From: Rhodospirillales bacterium
Lineage (GTDB): Bacteria; Pseudomonadota; Alphaproteobacteria; Rhodospirillales; Shumkoniaceae
Reading direction: 5' to 3'
Length of the DNA stretch: 64,000 bases
NCBI GenBank assembly: GCA_018432935.1
Contig: JAHDSF010000006.1
Span: forward strand, 372,001 to 436,000
Both the position numbers and the translations under genes were made by a program. This document shows, piece after piece, positions 1-8,356 of this stretch (the stretch's first letter is position 1; each line of letters begins with the position of its first letter). Below the pieces are notes generated by a model. The model was not told where the DNA came from, did not search any database, and saw only the letters and a list, made by a program, of their open reading frames with translations.

Positions 1-639
1 CTCAGCCGCCATGCGCTGTCGGTTGGCTGCTGCAACCTGCTGGTGATGCCGCCGTTTTTCTTCAAGAACGTGCCGGACGAAGGCGTCTACCGCTTCTTCT
101 CCGAGCTGGTCGAACGGGTCGGCGACGCCTCGGCGCGCTACTACCTCTACAACTTTCCGGCGGTGACCGGGGTCGCCATCGGGCGCGAGGTGGTCGGGCG
201 CCTGCGCGCCACGCTGGGTCCCGCCATCGCCGGGGTCAAGGACAGCTCGGGGGAACTGGCGTACATGACCGGCCTGCTGTCCGACCATCCCGGAATGGCC
301 GTGTTCACCGGCTGGGAAACGCTGTTCCGCGATCTCGTGCGGGCCGGCGGCTCGGGCAACATCTCAGGCATGGCCAACATCATCGCGCCCGAGCTGCGGC
401 GCATCTTCGACCGTCCCGACGACACCTCCCTCGAGACTCTTCGGGCGGCGCTGGAACGGTTGGTGGCGACGGTTTCGGGGATGGCCGTCACCCCGGCCAT
501 CAAGGAGCTTACGGCCCACTTGCGCGGCGAGCCCTCGTGGCGCAGACTTCGCCCGCCACTGGAGGGGGTGTCGGCGGCGGATGCTAGGACTCTGCGCAAG
601 GCTTTCGACGAATTCCGGGCGCACGCGCCGGCGGCATGA
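1..639 (+). CDS. DHDPS/N-acetylneuraminate lyase family aldolase, 3' part
   Basis: The gene is cut by the window start; 212 codons are visible and open from base 1. The fragment holds the Tyr of the family (YYLYNFPAVTG) and the Schiff-base Lys region (IAGVKDSSGE), both typical of class I pyruvate-dependent (beta/alpha)8 aldolases such as DapA, NanA and KDG/KDO-type lyases. The glycine-rich phosphate-like loop GSGNISGMANI follows. Substrate cannot be assigned from the fragment. It is followed after 36 bases by a GntR/FCD regulator and faces a TRAP transporter operon, so a role in catabolism of an imported organic or sugar acid is more likely than lysine synthesis. That is inference from context. 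Confidence 0.88.
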   Translation, partial: LSRHALSVGCCNLLVMPPFFFKNVPDEGVYRFFSELVERVGDASARYYLYNFPAVTGVAIGREVVGRLRATLGPAIAGVKDSSGELAYMTGLLSDHPGMAVFTGWETLFRDLVRAGGSGNISGMANIIAPELRRIFDRPDDTSLETLRAALERLVATVSGMAVTPAIKELTAHLRGEPSWRRLRPPLEGVSAADARTLRKAFDEFRAHAPAA

Positions 640-675
640 GGCGAAGCGGCCGCCGGCCTTGCCGGGAGCGCTGCC

Positions 676-1326
676 ATGAAGCTCAGCAACGAAGCGTACC
701 GCAAGTTCAAGGACCTGCTGTTCGAGGGCCGGATCCGGCCGGGGCAGTTCGTCTCCCAGCGCGAGTTCGTGACCCTTACCGGCATTCCGCTCGGACCGGT
801 GCGCGAGGCCCTGCAGCGCCTCGAGGTCGAGGGGCTGGTGCAGATCGTGCCGCAACGCGGGATCCAGGTCATCGAGGCAAGCCTGCGGCTGATCCGCAAC
901 ACCTATCAGCTGCGCCTGTTCATCGAGAAGGAGGCTGCTTACAAGTTCGCCGAATCGGCCAGCGAGACCGAGATCGCGACCCAGGAGGCCGCCCACCGGG
1001 AGATCGTGAGCCGCGCCGAGGCGGCCGGCATCGGGGACCAGCTGCTGGAGGACGCGCAGAGGGTCGACTGGGGCTTCCATGATGCGATCGTGGGCGCGCT
1101 CGGCAACGACATCATCCTGCACATCCACGAGGTCAACAACGACCGCATCAAGCTGATCCGTTTGGACCACGGCAAGACCACCCTGCTGACGCCGGGCATA
1201 CTTCGTCACGCCATGGAGGAGCATCTGGCGGTGATCGAGGCCTGCCGCCGCCACGACCCCGCCGCCGCCGCCAAGGCGATGGAAAGCCATCTCCTCATTG
1301 CCATGCGCCGGGCGCTGGGGATCTAA
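676..1326 (+). CDS. GntR family transcriptional regulator, FCD domain
   Basis: A 216-residue protein. Residues about 5-70 form a winged helix-turn-helix, with the typical stretch PVREALQRLEVEGLV. The rest is an all-helical FCD effector domain with the metal or acid-binding pattern of the family: Asp-x3-His in DWGFHDAIV, then His in EEHLAVIEA and His in MESHL. FadR-subfamily proteins of this kind usually repress catabolic operons and respond to carboxylic or sugar acids. The ATG at 676 has a GGGAG site upstream. It lies just after an aldolase gene and converges on the transaldolase/TRAP operon, so these are the obvious targets; no clear operator palindrome was found. Confidence 0.93.
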   Translation: MKLSNEAYRKFKDLLFEGRIRPGQFVSQREFVTLTGIPLGPVREALQRLEVEGLVQIVPQRGIQVIEASLRLIRNTYQLRLFIEKEAAYKFAESASETEIATQEAAHREIVSRAEAAGIGDQLLEDAQRVDWGFHDAIVGALGNDIILHIHEVNNDRIKLIRLDHGKTTLLTPGILRHAMEEHLAVIEACRRHDPAAAAKAMESHLLIAMRRALGI

Positions 1327-1377
1327 CAGGGCAACAGAACCGTCACTCCGGCGAAGGCGCGCCCCTGGGCTGGCCCG

Positions 1378-2025
1378 TCAGAGCTCGGACTTCTTCCAGT
1401 TTTCGGCGAAGCTGCGGATGCTGCGTTCGCTGAGATCGTCGGCGACCGCCTGCCTGAGCAGCGAAAACGGCACTGCAACCGCGTGGGCGCCGGCCAGGGT
1501 GACCGAGCCGAGCTGCTGGACGTTGCGGATGCTCGACGCCATCACCCGCGCCCGGTAGCCGTCGCGGTCGATGACCCGACGCAGGTTCTCCACCAGAGCC
1601 ATTCCGTTGCCGCCGAGCTCGGTCATCCGGGCAACATAGACGGACACGAAGTCGGCGCCATACGCCATCGCCAGGACGCCCTGATTGATGGTGCAAACGG
1701 CGGTGACGTTGACGGCGAGTCCCATTCCCTTCAGCACCGGGATCGCCTGCAGCGTGCCCTCGCAGACCGGCAGCTTGGCGATGAAGGCGACGTTCTCGAG
1801 AACGTCGCGGAACCCCTTCACTTCCTCGATGACGCCGGGCAGGGCGGTCGCAACCGTCTGCACCTGGACCGGTCCGAAGCCCAGCCGGTCGAGCGATTCG
1901 AGGGTTGTGCGCCAGGACGGACCGGCCTGGGCGATGAGACTCGGGTTGGTAGTGATACCCGACAGCGGAAACCGCCGGGCCTCGCTTATCTCGTCAACCC
2001 GGGCGGATGCCAGCCAGTACTCCAT
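1378..2025 (-). CDS. Transaldolase-like protein (FSA/TalC type)
   Basis: A 215-residue protein, the size of fructose-6-phosphate aldolase/short transaldolases. The substrate phosphate-side motif GITTNPSLI is near the N-terminus and the catalytic Lys lies in the motif IAKLPVCEG, matching the K-[IV]-P-V-x-x-E-G pattern of the family. The ATG at 2025 has a strong AGGAGG site; an in-frame extension to 2076 would run into dctM and lacks such a site. It is the last gene of a dctP-dctQ-dctM-transaldolase operon, 13 bases after dctM. The reaction is probably aldol cleavage or transfer on a sugar related to the transported compound; the exact substrate is unknown. Confidence 0.9.
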   Translation of the reverse strand: MEYWLASARVDEISEARRFPLSGITTNPSLIAQAGPSWRTTLESLDRLGFGPVQVQTVATALPGVIEEVKGFRDVLENVAFIAKLPVCEGTLQAIPVLKGMGLAVNVTAVCTINQGVLAMAYGADFVSVYVARMTELGGNGMALVENLRRVIDRDGYRARVMASSIRNVQQLGSVTLAGAHAVAVPFSLLRQAVADDLSERSIRSFAENWKKSEL

Positions 2026-2038
2026 GGTGCCCTCCTGC

Positions 2039-3331
2039 TCATGCGTAGCCCAGTGTGCGAGGCAACCACAGAACAATGTCCGGGATCATGATCATCATCA
2101 AGAGGGCGCCCAGCAGAATGACGATGAAGACCCAGGTTTCCCGGATCATCGGTCCGAGCGGAATCCCGGTCAGGCTGTTGACCACGAACAGCAGCACCCC
2201 GTAGGGCGGGGTGATCAGGCCGATCATCATGTTGACCACCACCACCACCCCGAAATGGACCAAATTGATGTCGAGGGCAGTCAGCGCCGGCAGAATGATC
2301 GGCACCAGAACCAGCAGCATCGTGGTCGCGTCGAGGAAGCAGCCGAAAATGAGGAACAGGAAACTGACCAGGAGGAGGAACGGGGTGGCGCCGATGTCGA
2401 AGCCGCCGATCCACGTCGCCAGCGCATTCGAGACCTGCTCGGTGGCCATCACGTAGTTGAAGACGAAGGCGCCGGCGATGATGAGAGCGACGGCCGAACT
2501 CGCCCGTACGGTGTCGACGACGATCCGGAAGAACGAGACGATGCCGAGCGCCCGGTAGACGAAGGCGGCGAGGATGATGGCGTAGAAGGCGGCGACGGCC
2601 GCCGCCTCGGTCGGCGTGAAGGCGCCGCCGTAGATGCCGCCCAGCAGGATCACCGGCATCATCAGGGGCGGGATGCCGCGCGCCATGATGACCACGATCC
2701 GGCGCCAGGGGATCGGCGCCTCGACCGGGAACTTGCGGCGGTGCGAGACGAAGGCGACGGCGATCATCAAGGCCACTGTCATCAGCAGGCCGGGGCCGAC
2801 GCCGCCCAGGAACAGGGCGCCGACCGACTGGTTGGAGACGAGGGCGTAAAGGACCATCGGGATCGACGGCGGGATGATCGGGCCGATGGTCGCCGAGGCC
2901 GCCGTGATGGCGGCGGCGAACTCGGGCGGGTAGCGGTTCTCGCTCCGCATCATGTCGATCAGGATCTTGCCGACGCCGGCGGCGTCCGCGATGGCGCTGC
3001 CGCTCATCCCCGAGAAGATCAGGCTGGTGAGGATGTTGACGTGGGCGAGACCGCCGCGCAGCCGCCCCACCATCGCCAACGAGACGTCAAGCAGTCGGTC
3101 GCTGATGGTGCCGGCATTCATCACGTTGGCGGCAAAGATGAACAAAGGCACCGCCAGCAGGACGAACGAGTTGTAGAAGCCGTTGAGAATAACCTCTGCC
3201 GCCAGTCCCATGTCCTGGCCGCTGACCAGGAGATAGACGATCCCGCCGGCAATCATCGCCGGCCCAATGGCCGCCCCCAGGCTGCACAGCCCGACGAAGG
3301 CGACGATCATGACGAGGAGGGGGAGGCTCAT
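2039..3331 (-). CDS. dctM: TRAP transporter large permease, DctM type
   Basis: A 430-residue, very hydrophobic protein with about 12 membrane segments, belonging to the DctM/SiaM family that forms the ion-coupled channel of TRAP transporters. Family features seen include FSGMSGSAIADAAGVG and the TIGPIIPPSIPMV loop. The ATG at 3331 overlaps the stop of dctQ as ATGA, which favours it over the longer reading from 3385. It works with the small permease DctQ and the periplasmic binding protein DctP encoded immediately upstream. The transported substrate is likely an organic or sugar acid, judging from the aldolase, transaldolase and GntR neighbours; this is inference. Confidence 0.96.
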   Translation of the reverse strand: MSLPLLVMIVAFVGLCSLGAAIGPAMIAGGIVYLLVSGQDMGLAAEVILNGFYNSFVLLAVPLFIFAANVMNAGTISDRLLDVSLAMVGRLRGGLAHVNILTSLIFSGMSGSAIADAAGVGKILIDMMRSENRYPPEFAAAITAASATIGPIIPPSIPMVLYALVSNQSVGALFLGGVGPGLLMTVALMIAVAFVSHRRKFPVEAPIPWRRIVVIMARGIPPLMMPVILLGGIYGGAFTPTEAAAVAAFYAIILAAFVYRALGIVSFFRIVVDTVRASSAVALIIAGAFVFNYVMATEQVSNALATWIGGFDIGATPFLLLVSFLFLIFGCFLDATTMLLVLVPIILPALTALDINLVHFGVVVVVNMMIGLITPPYGVLLFVVNSLTGIPLGPMIRETWVFIVILLGALLMMIMIPDIVLWLPRTLGYA

Positions 3332-3816
3332 GGCGTCTCGATGCTGCGGGACCAGTCCCGGCGCAGGAGTTGGCGCAGCCGCCACACACCGCGCACCACG
3401 ACGGCGGCCATGAACACCAGGAACGCTGCGAACACGTAGTTGAACGGGATCTCGAGCACCCAGGTCGAATCGGACCCCATGAAGGCGACGTAGTCGGCGT
3501 TCGCCGGCAGGGCGATCGCGTAGAGGATGGTCATCACCGTTGCCGCCACGGCGGCCGCGACGCGCCGCCCTTTTGGCGGCAACGATCGATAGACGATGTC
3601 GAATCGGACCTGATCGCTGTTGCGCGCCACCAGCCCGGCCGACCAGAAAGCGAACCAGATGAACGCGATCAGGCTGAGCTCGCTTGTCCAGCCCAGCGGA
3701 TTGTTAAGGACGTATCGGGTGAAGACCTGGGTCAGAAAGGCGCCGAACATCACCAGGAACCACACAGTTCCGATGAGTTCGGCGCCGAACTTCAGGCTCT
3801 TGAAGAGCTTCGACAC
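3328..3816 (-). CDS. dctQ: TRAP transporter small permease, DctQ type
   Basis: A 162-residue protein with four predicted membrane segments, the expected size and topology of DctQ. The family signature region around residues 35-65 (RYVLNNPLGWTSELSLIAFIW) is recognisable, with the conserved W-x-x-E element. It partners with DctM, with which it overlaps by four bases, and lies 19 bases downstream of dctP, so the three are co-transcribed and probably translationally coupled. Confidence 0.95.
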   Translation of the reverse strand: MSKLFKSLKFGAELIGTVWFLVMFGAFLTQVFTRYVLNNPLGWTSELSLIAFIWFAFWSAGLVARNSDQVRFDIVYRSLPPKGRRVAAAVAATVMTILYAIALPANADYVAFMGSDSTWVLEIPFNYVFAAFLVFMAAVVVRGVWRLRQLLRRDWSRSIETP

Positions 3817-3835
3817 GGGCGTTTCCGCAGGCGGA

Positions 3836-4831
3836 CTACTTCGCCTGGTTGATCCGCTCGAGCAGGCCCTGCGGCCACGACTTCGAGAACTCGGATTCCA
3901 GGTACATCTTCTGCACGTGCTTGCGGAAGGCGTCGCGGTCGGGGACCGTGACCTTCAGTCCCTTCTGCTTGAAGAACTCGACCAGCCTGGCCTCGTCGCG
4001 CAGACGGTTGTTGTTGTTGAACTCGGCGGCGATCAGGGCCGCTTCCTTGAACACCGTCTTCTGCTCGGCGTTGAACTTGTCCCAGGTCTTGTTGGCGATC
4101 GACAGGAATACGCCGTCGACCAGGTGGTCGGTCAGCACGATCTGCTGGGTGACTTCGTAGAACTTGGCCTTTTCGTCGGTCGGCAGCGGATTGTCCTGGG
4201 CGTCGATGGCGCCGGTCTTGAGGCCGAGGTAGACCTCGTTGAACGCCATCGGGGTCGGGTTTGCGCCCAGCGCCTGGCCGAGGAACTGCCAGTCCTTCGA
4301 CCCCGGCATGCGCAGCTTGATTCCGGCGAGGTCGGCGGGCGTCTTGACTTCGCGGTACTGGCGCAGGTTGAGCTGCCGGGTGCCGAGATATCCGACCGCC
4401 AGGATGGTGACCTCCATCTCCTTGGAGACGGCGTCGAAATACTCCTTGCCGACCGGGCCGTAGAACACCGCCTTCTGGTGCGGCACGTCGCGGATCAGGT
4501 AGCCGGCGGTGAAGATCGAGTACTGCGGCAGTTGCTTGGCGATGTCCTGAGCCGAGATCATCGCCATGTCGAGATTGCCGCGCTTCATCTGCGCGGGCTC
4601 GGTCCCTTGCTGGAACAGCGTTCCGTTGAGGTGGACCTGGACGTCGAACTGCCCGGGGAGCGAGCGCTCGATGTAGTCCTTGAAGATGAACAACTGCTCG
4701 GCATGCCAGTCGCCGGGAACGGCGGGGCTGGAGATGCGCACCGTCATCTTGTCGGCCGCGACGGCGCCGGTCGCGAGCGCCGTGAGCATGGCCGCGCCGA
4801 AGGCAAGACCCAGGCTGGGCGTCGTTCTCAT
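3836..4831 (-). CDS. dctP: TRAP transporter periplasmic substrate-binding protein, DctP type
   Basis: A 331-residue protein starting at the ATG at 4831 behind AGGAGG; a longer frame from 4885 lacks a site. Residues 1-25 are a Sec signal peptide ending near AVAADK. The body has the DctP-family features: the substrate carboxylate-binding Arg in LRMPGSKDW, followed by PTPMAFNEVYLGLKTGAIDAQDNP. It is the first gene of the dctPQM-transaldolase operon and should deliver the ligand in the periplasm. The region between it and the upstream kinase gene contains a small GGCCC-GTC-GGGCC stem loop at 4871-4883. The ligand is not identifiable from sequence alone. Confidence 0.95.
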   Translation of the reverse strand: MRTTPSLGLAFGAAMLTALATGAVAADKMTVRISSPAVPGDWHAEQLFIFKDYIERSLPGQFDVQVHLNGTLFQQGTEPAQMKRGNLDMAMISAQDIAKQLPQYSIFTAGYLIRDVPHQKAVFYGPVGKEYFDAVSKEMEVTILAVGYLGTRQLNLRQYREVKTPADLAGIKLRMPGSKDWQFLGQALGANPTPMAFNEVYLGLKTGAIDAQDNPLPTDEKAKFYEVTQQIVLTDHLVDGVFLSIANKTWDKFNAEQKTVFKEAALIAAEFNNNNRLRDEARLVEFFKQKGLKVTVPDRDAFRKHVQKMYLESEFSKSWPQGLLERINQAK

Positions 4832-4935
4832 AGGGGTTCCTCCTTGACCACTGTTTATTGCGCGACCGTTGGCCCGTCGGGCCACATCGCTCGGCGGATC
4901 ATGCCATCCCGATGAGGCAGCATCAAGAACAACAA

Positions 4936-7080
4936 TTAATGGGTTATCACTGATTCATCATTGGGCGATCGCCGCCTTCCGCCGATGCTGCGCTCGGGCG
5001 GGAAGGTGACGATCACCCGCGTCCCTACGCCGATCGTGCTGGCTATCGTCAGGGTGCCGCCGTGCATCTCGACCAGCCGCTTCGACAACGGCAGCCCCAG
5101 CCCGACCCCTTCGAAGCGGCGGGAGTAGGTGCCGTCGACCTGGCCGAAAGGGGCCAGGACCTTGGCAATGTCGGTCTCCGCGATGCCGATCCCGGTGTCT
5201 TCGACGACGAGGGCGATCGACGACTGCGGGCTGCTCTCGGCGGCGAGGCGCACCGAGCCGCCTTCGCGGGTGAACTTGCAGGCGTTCGACAGCAGGTTGA
5301 TCAGGATCTGGCGCACCCGGCGCTTGTCGGCCACCAGGCCCGGCAGGGTCGCCGGGCAGTCGACGGTGATCGACAGCCGCGCCGCATGCACTCTGGGCTC
5401 GATCAACCGTCGGCAGCCTTCCAGCAGCTCCGCGACATCGATCGGCTCCTCGTCCAGGCTCATGCCGCCGATCTCGATGCGTGAAAGATCCAGAATGTCG
5501 TTGATCAGCTTGAGAAGGTGGGCGCCGGCATCGTTGATGTCTCCGGCGTACTCGCGGTAGCGCTGGTTGCCGATCGGACCCAGGATTTCCGACCGCATCA
5601 TGTCCGAGAAGCCGATGATCGAGTTCAGCGGCGTGCGCAGCTCGTGGCTGACGTTGGCCAGGAATTCGGACTTGGTGCGGCTCGCCAACTCGGCCTGCTC
5701 CTTGGCTTCGCGGAGCGCGATCTCCACCCGCTTGCGGTCGCTGATGTCGATGTTGATGCCGCCGATTCCAATCGCCCGCCCGCCGGCATCGAAAACCGGG
5801 AACTTGGTGATCAGGATCGTGCGCGAGCTGCCGTCCGGGTACGAGTTGAAGTCCTCGTAGGCGACCGATTGTCCAGTCTCCAGAACCTGCCGGTCCATCC
5901 TCTCCGCGTATTCGGCGGTTGCGCGGGGATGGAGATCGTGGACGACCTTGCCGATCAGCCTGTCCGGCGGACAGGCGAACAGCTCGCTAAGCCGGCGGTT
6001 GACGAACACGTAATGGAAATCGAGGTCCTTGAGATAGACTTCGGCCGGCATGTTCTCGACGATCGCGCTCAGCCAGCTCTCGCTACGGTGAAGCTCTTCC
6101 TCGATGCGATGACGTTCCGAGACGTCGCGGACAGTGGCGACCAGCATGGTCTTGCCGTCCCACTCGCCGCTGCCGATGGCGATCTCGGCGGGAAAAGCCG
6201 ATCCGTCCTTGCGCCGCAGGGTGCCGGTGATCCGACGCGGCTGCCCGTCGACGAGCGCCGCATGGAGACCGGCGTGATCGGCGATGCTCGGCGTCGCGCC
6301 CGCCAGCATCTCCTTGCGGGTGTAGCCGAACGCCCGGCAGGCGGCGGCGTTCACTTCGACCACCTGCAGGTCGGCGTCGAGGACGAGCACCCCGTCGGTG
6401 ACGTTGTCGATGACCGAGCGGTAGCGGCGCTCGCTCCGCTTCAGCGCCTCGAGCGCCTGGCGATGCTCGGTGACGTCGAGGCTGACGCCCCCCAGATAAC
6501 GGATGTCGCCATCGGCGGTGGCGATCGGAAACTTGACGATCAAGGTATTGCGAGTGACGCCGTCGGGGAAATGCTGGCGGACTTCGACCGAGCGCGGGGC
6601 GCGGTCCTCGATGGCCCGCGTTTCGAGCGCCTCGTCCTCGACCGAGGTGTAGGGAGCGGCGATGTCGCGCCGGGTGCGGCCGATCACCTTGTCGAGAGTG
6701 GTCGCGTGCCAGCGCAGGAACATGCTGTTGACATAGAGATAGCGGCGCTCCAGGTCCTTGACCACGAAGACCGCCGGAAGGTTCTCGGCCAGAGTCGTAA
6801 AGCTGTCCTGCCGCAGCCAGCCCGCATCGGCTGGCCGGCCGGCCTTGAGACTGGCGCCGAGGACGATGGCGAACAGGGCCGCCTCGGCCAGCTCGAACTC
6901 CGTCCCCCCGCCGGAGGTCAGTCCGCGTGCCGCGGCAACCAGCGCCAGCACCGCCACGGCCAGTGGCCAGGATGCATGCCGTTTCAAGACCCCGAGAATC
7001 AGTCGCGCCAGGGCGAGGAGGGCAGCCAAGACCCAGATGCAAGAGACCAGCGTCCCAACCAGCTCTTGTCCGAGGCCCAT
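4936..7080 (-). CDS. Multi-PAS membrane histidine kinase, orphan
   Basis: A 714-residue sensor kinase. The first 75 residues hold two or three hydrophobic segments separated by very short loops, so there is no sizeable periplasmic domain. Three PAS domains follow (about 100-215, 220-340, 345-460). Next come HisKA with the phospho-acceptor in NVSHELRTPLNSIIGFSD and HATPase_c with the N box ILINLLSNACKF and G boxes DTGIGI and GVGLGLPL. The ATG at 7080 is chosen because GGAAGG precedes it. No response regulator lies beside it. It is 104 bases upstream of dctP on the same strand and divergent from a TakP-like binding protein, suggesting a link to substrate sensing. Confidence 0.93.
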   Translation of the reverse strand: MGLGQELVGTLVSCIWVLAALLALARLILGVLKRHASWPLAVAVLALVAAARGLTSGGGTEFELAEAALFAIVLGASLKAGRPADAGWLRQDSFTTLAENLPAVFVVKDLERRYLYVNSMFLRWHATTLDKVIGRTRRDIAAPYTSVEDEALETRAIEDRAPRSVEVRQHFPDGVTRNTLIVKFPIATADGDIRYLGGVSLDVTEHRQALEALKRSERRYRSVIDNVTDGVLVLDADLQVVEVNAAACRAFGYTRKEMLAGATPSIADHAGLHAALVDGQPRRITGTLRRKDGSAFPAEIAIGSGEWDGKTMLVATVRDVSERHRIEEELHRSESWLSAIVENMPAEVYLKDLDFHYVFVNRRLSELFACPPDRLIGKVVHDLHPRATAEYAERMDRQVLETGQSVAYEDFNSYPDGSSRTILITKFPVFDAGGRAIGIGGINIDISDRKRVEIALREAKEQAELASRTKSEFLANVSHELRTPLNSIIGFSDMMRSEILGPIGNQRYREYAGDINDAGAHLLKLINDILDLSRIEIGGMSLDEEPIDVAELLEGCRRLIEPRVHAARLSITVDCPATLPGLVADKRRVRQILINLLSNACKFTREGGSVRLAAESSPQSSIALVVEDTGIGIAETDIAKVLAPFGQVDGTYSRRFEGVGLGLPLSKRLVEMHGGTLTIASTIGVGTRVIVTFPPERSIGGRRRSPNDESVITH

Positions 7081-7213
7081 GGCCGAACCTTCCGCGACAT
7101 GCCTACCCGTGCATCCTGCACCGGGGCAGGGTAGAAATGAATAATTTCGCAAAAAATAATGACTTTGTCACGCCGCCGTCGCTACCTTGGATCGAGGAGA
7201 GCAGGGTCTCCGG

Positions 7214-8350
7214 ATGCATACAGTCACAGTCGGGGTCATTGCCGGTCTCATCACGGGAGCCGTCGTCGGGGCGACGGTGATCGCTCCTTACGTCGTGCCT
7301 CCGGACCAGCATCCGGTGCAGGAGTCCAACGTTGTCGCCGAGGTCACGGCAATATCTCCGGACTCCTCCGAGGAGCCTCCCGAACCGAAGGTCTCATGGA
7401 CGGTTGCCGCGGCCTACCCCACCGCTTTGCCGCACCTCGGATCGATGGCCGCCGCCTTCGAGCGCCGGCTGTGGCGGGTCTCTGACGGCAGTTTCGAGGT
7501 TCACCTGCGGGAACCGGCGGCAGGAGCGAAGCCGGAGGATCCGCTCGCCGAGCTTGCCGCCGGCCGGATCGACGCCCTCTTCACAACGCCCGCACAGTGG
7601 ACGGAGCACTCGCCGGCGCTGCAGCTTTTCGGCGCGACGCCTTTCGGGATGGATGCCCGTGCTTTCCTCGCCTGGATGGAATCGGGCGGCGGCAAGGCGC
7701 TACTTGATGAGACCCTGCTTGCCGAAGGCTTGTCGGGCGTGATGTGCGGCATGGCTGCGGCTCAGGGAGCGGGCTGGTTCCGAAAGCCGCTTCGCACTCC
7801 CGAGGATTTCCGCGGACTGAAGATGCGGATCGTCGGCCTCGGTTCGCGGGTGATGGCGCGGCTGGGAGCCCTGCCGGTGGCCACGGCCGGCGGCGAACTT
7901 CTGGCCGCCCTCGACGGCGGCGAAATCGACGCGGCGGCATTCTCGCTGCCGTCGATCGACACCGCCCTGCAACTCCAGACCCTGCTCAAGCACTACTACT
8001 TCCCCGGCTGGCATGCGCCGGCGACCGCATTCTATCTGATCGTGCCGGCGGAGCGCTGGGCTGCGCTCGACCCGGCTCTGCGAACGCGGCTCGAGGCGGT
8101 CTGCGGCGAGAACGTAGGACGATCGATGGCCGAGGGCGATGCCGCCCAGTTCCCGGCCTTGCGCACGCTCGCCCGCCGGGGCGTGGACGTACGGCGGTTG
8201 CCTCCCGAGATCCTGGAGTCCTTGCGCACCACCTGGGACGCCGTGGCCGATGAGGAGTCGAGCCGGGATGCCGCCTTTCGCAAGGTGATCGCGTCGATGC
8301 GGGCGTTCGAGACGGACCACCGGGTCTGGCGCGAGCTCAGCGCCCCCTGA
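7214..8350 (+). CDS. Membrane-anchored TakP/DctP-like binding protein, orphan
   Basis: A 378-residue protein. Residues 2-28 form an uncleaved-looking hydrophobic helix (VGVIAGLITGAVVGATVIA), followed by a Pro/Glu/Ser-rich linker and a full DctP-type domain. It has the family Arg in LKMRIVGLG, the stretch ALPVATAGGELLAALDGGEIDAA and the TakP-like motif YYFPGWHAP. In TakP (alpha-keto acid binding) the following segment contains Trp ligands; here it reads AFSLPSID, so the pocket differs. The ATG at 7214 is preferred over a TTG at 7187. No TRAP permease genes adjoin it; it is divergent from a PAS kinase that lacks a periplasmic domain, so it may be a tethered sensor. That role is inference. Confidence 0.85.
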   Translation: MHTVTVGVIAGLITGAVVGATVIAPYVVPPDQHPVQESNVVAEVTAISPDSSEEPPEPKVSWTVAAAYPTALPHLGSMAAAFERRLWRVSDGSFEVHLREPAAGAKPEDPLAELAAGRIDALFTTPAQWTEHSPALQLFGATPFGMDARAFLAWMESGGGKALLDETLLAEGLSGVMCGMAAAQGAGWFRKPLRTPEDFRGLKMRIVGLGSRVMARLGALPVATAGGELLAALDGGEIDAAAFSLPSIDTALQLQTLLKHYYFPGWHAPATAFYLIVPAERWAALDPALRTRLEAVCGENVGRSMAEGDAAQFPALRTLARRGVDVRRLPPEILESLRTTWDAVADEESSRDAAFRKVIASMRAFETDHRVWRELSAP

Positions 8351-8356
8351 ACGTCG

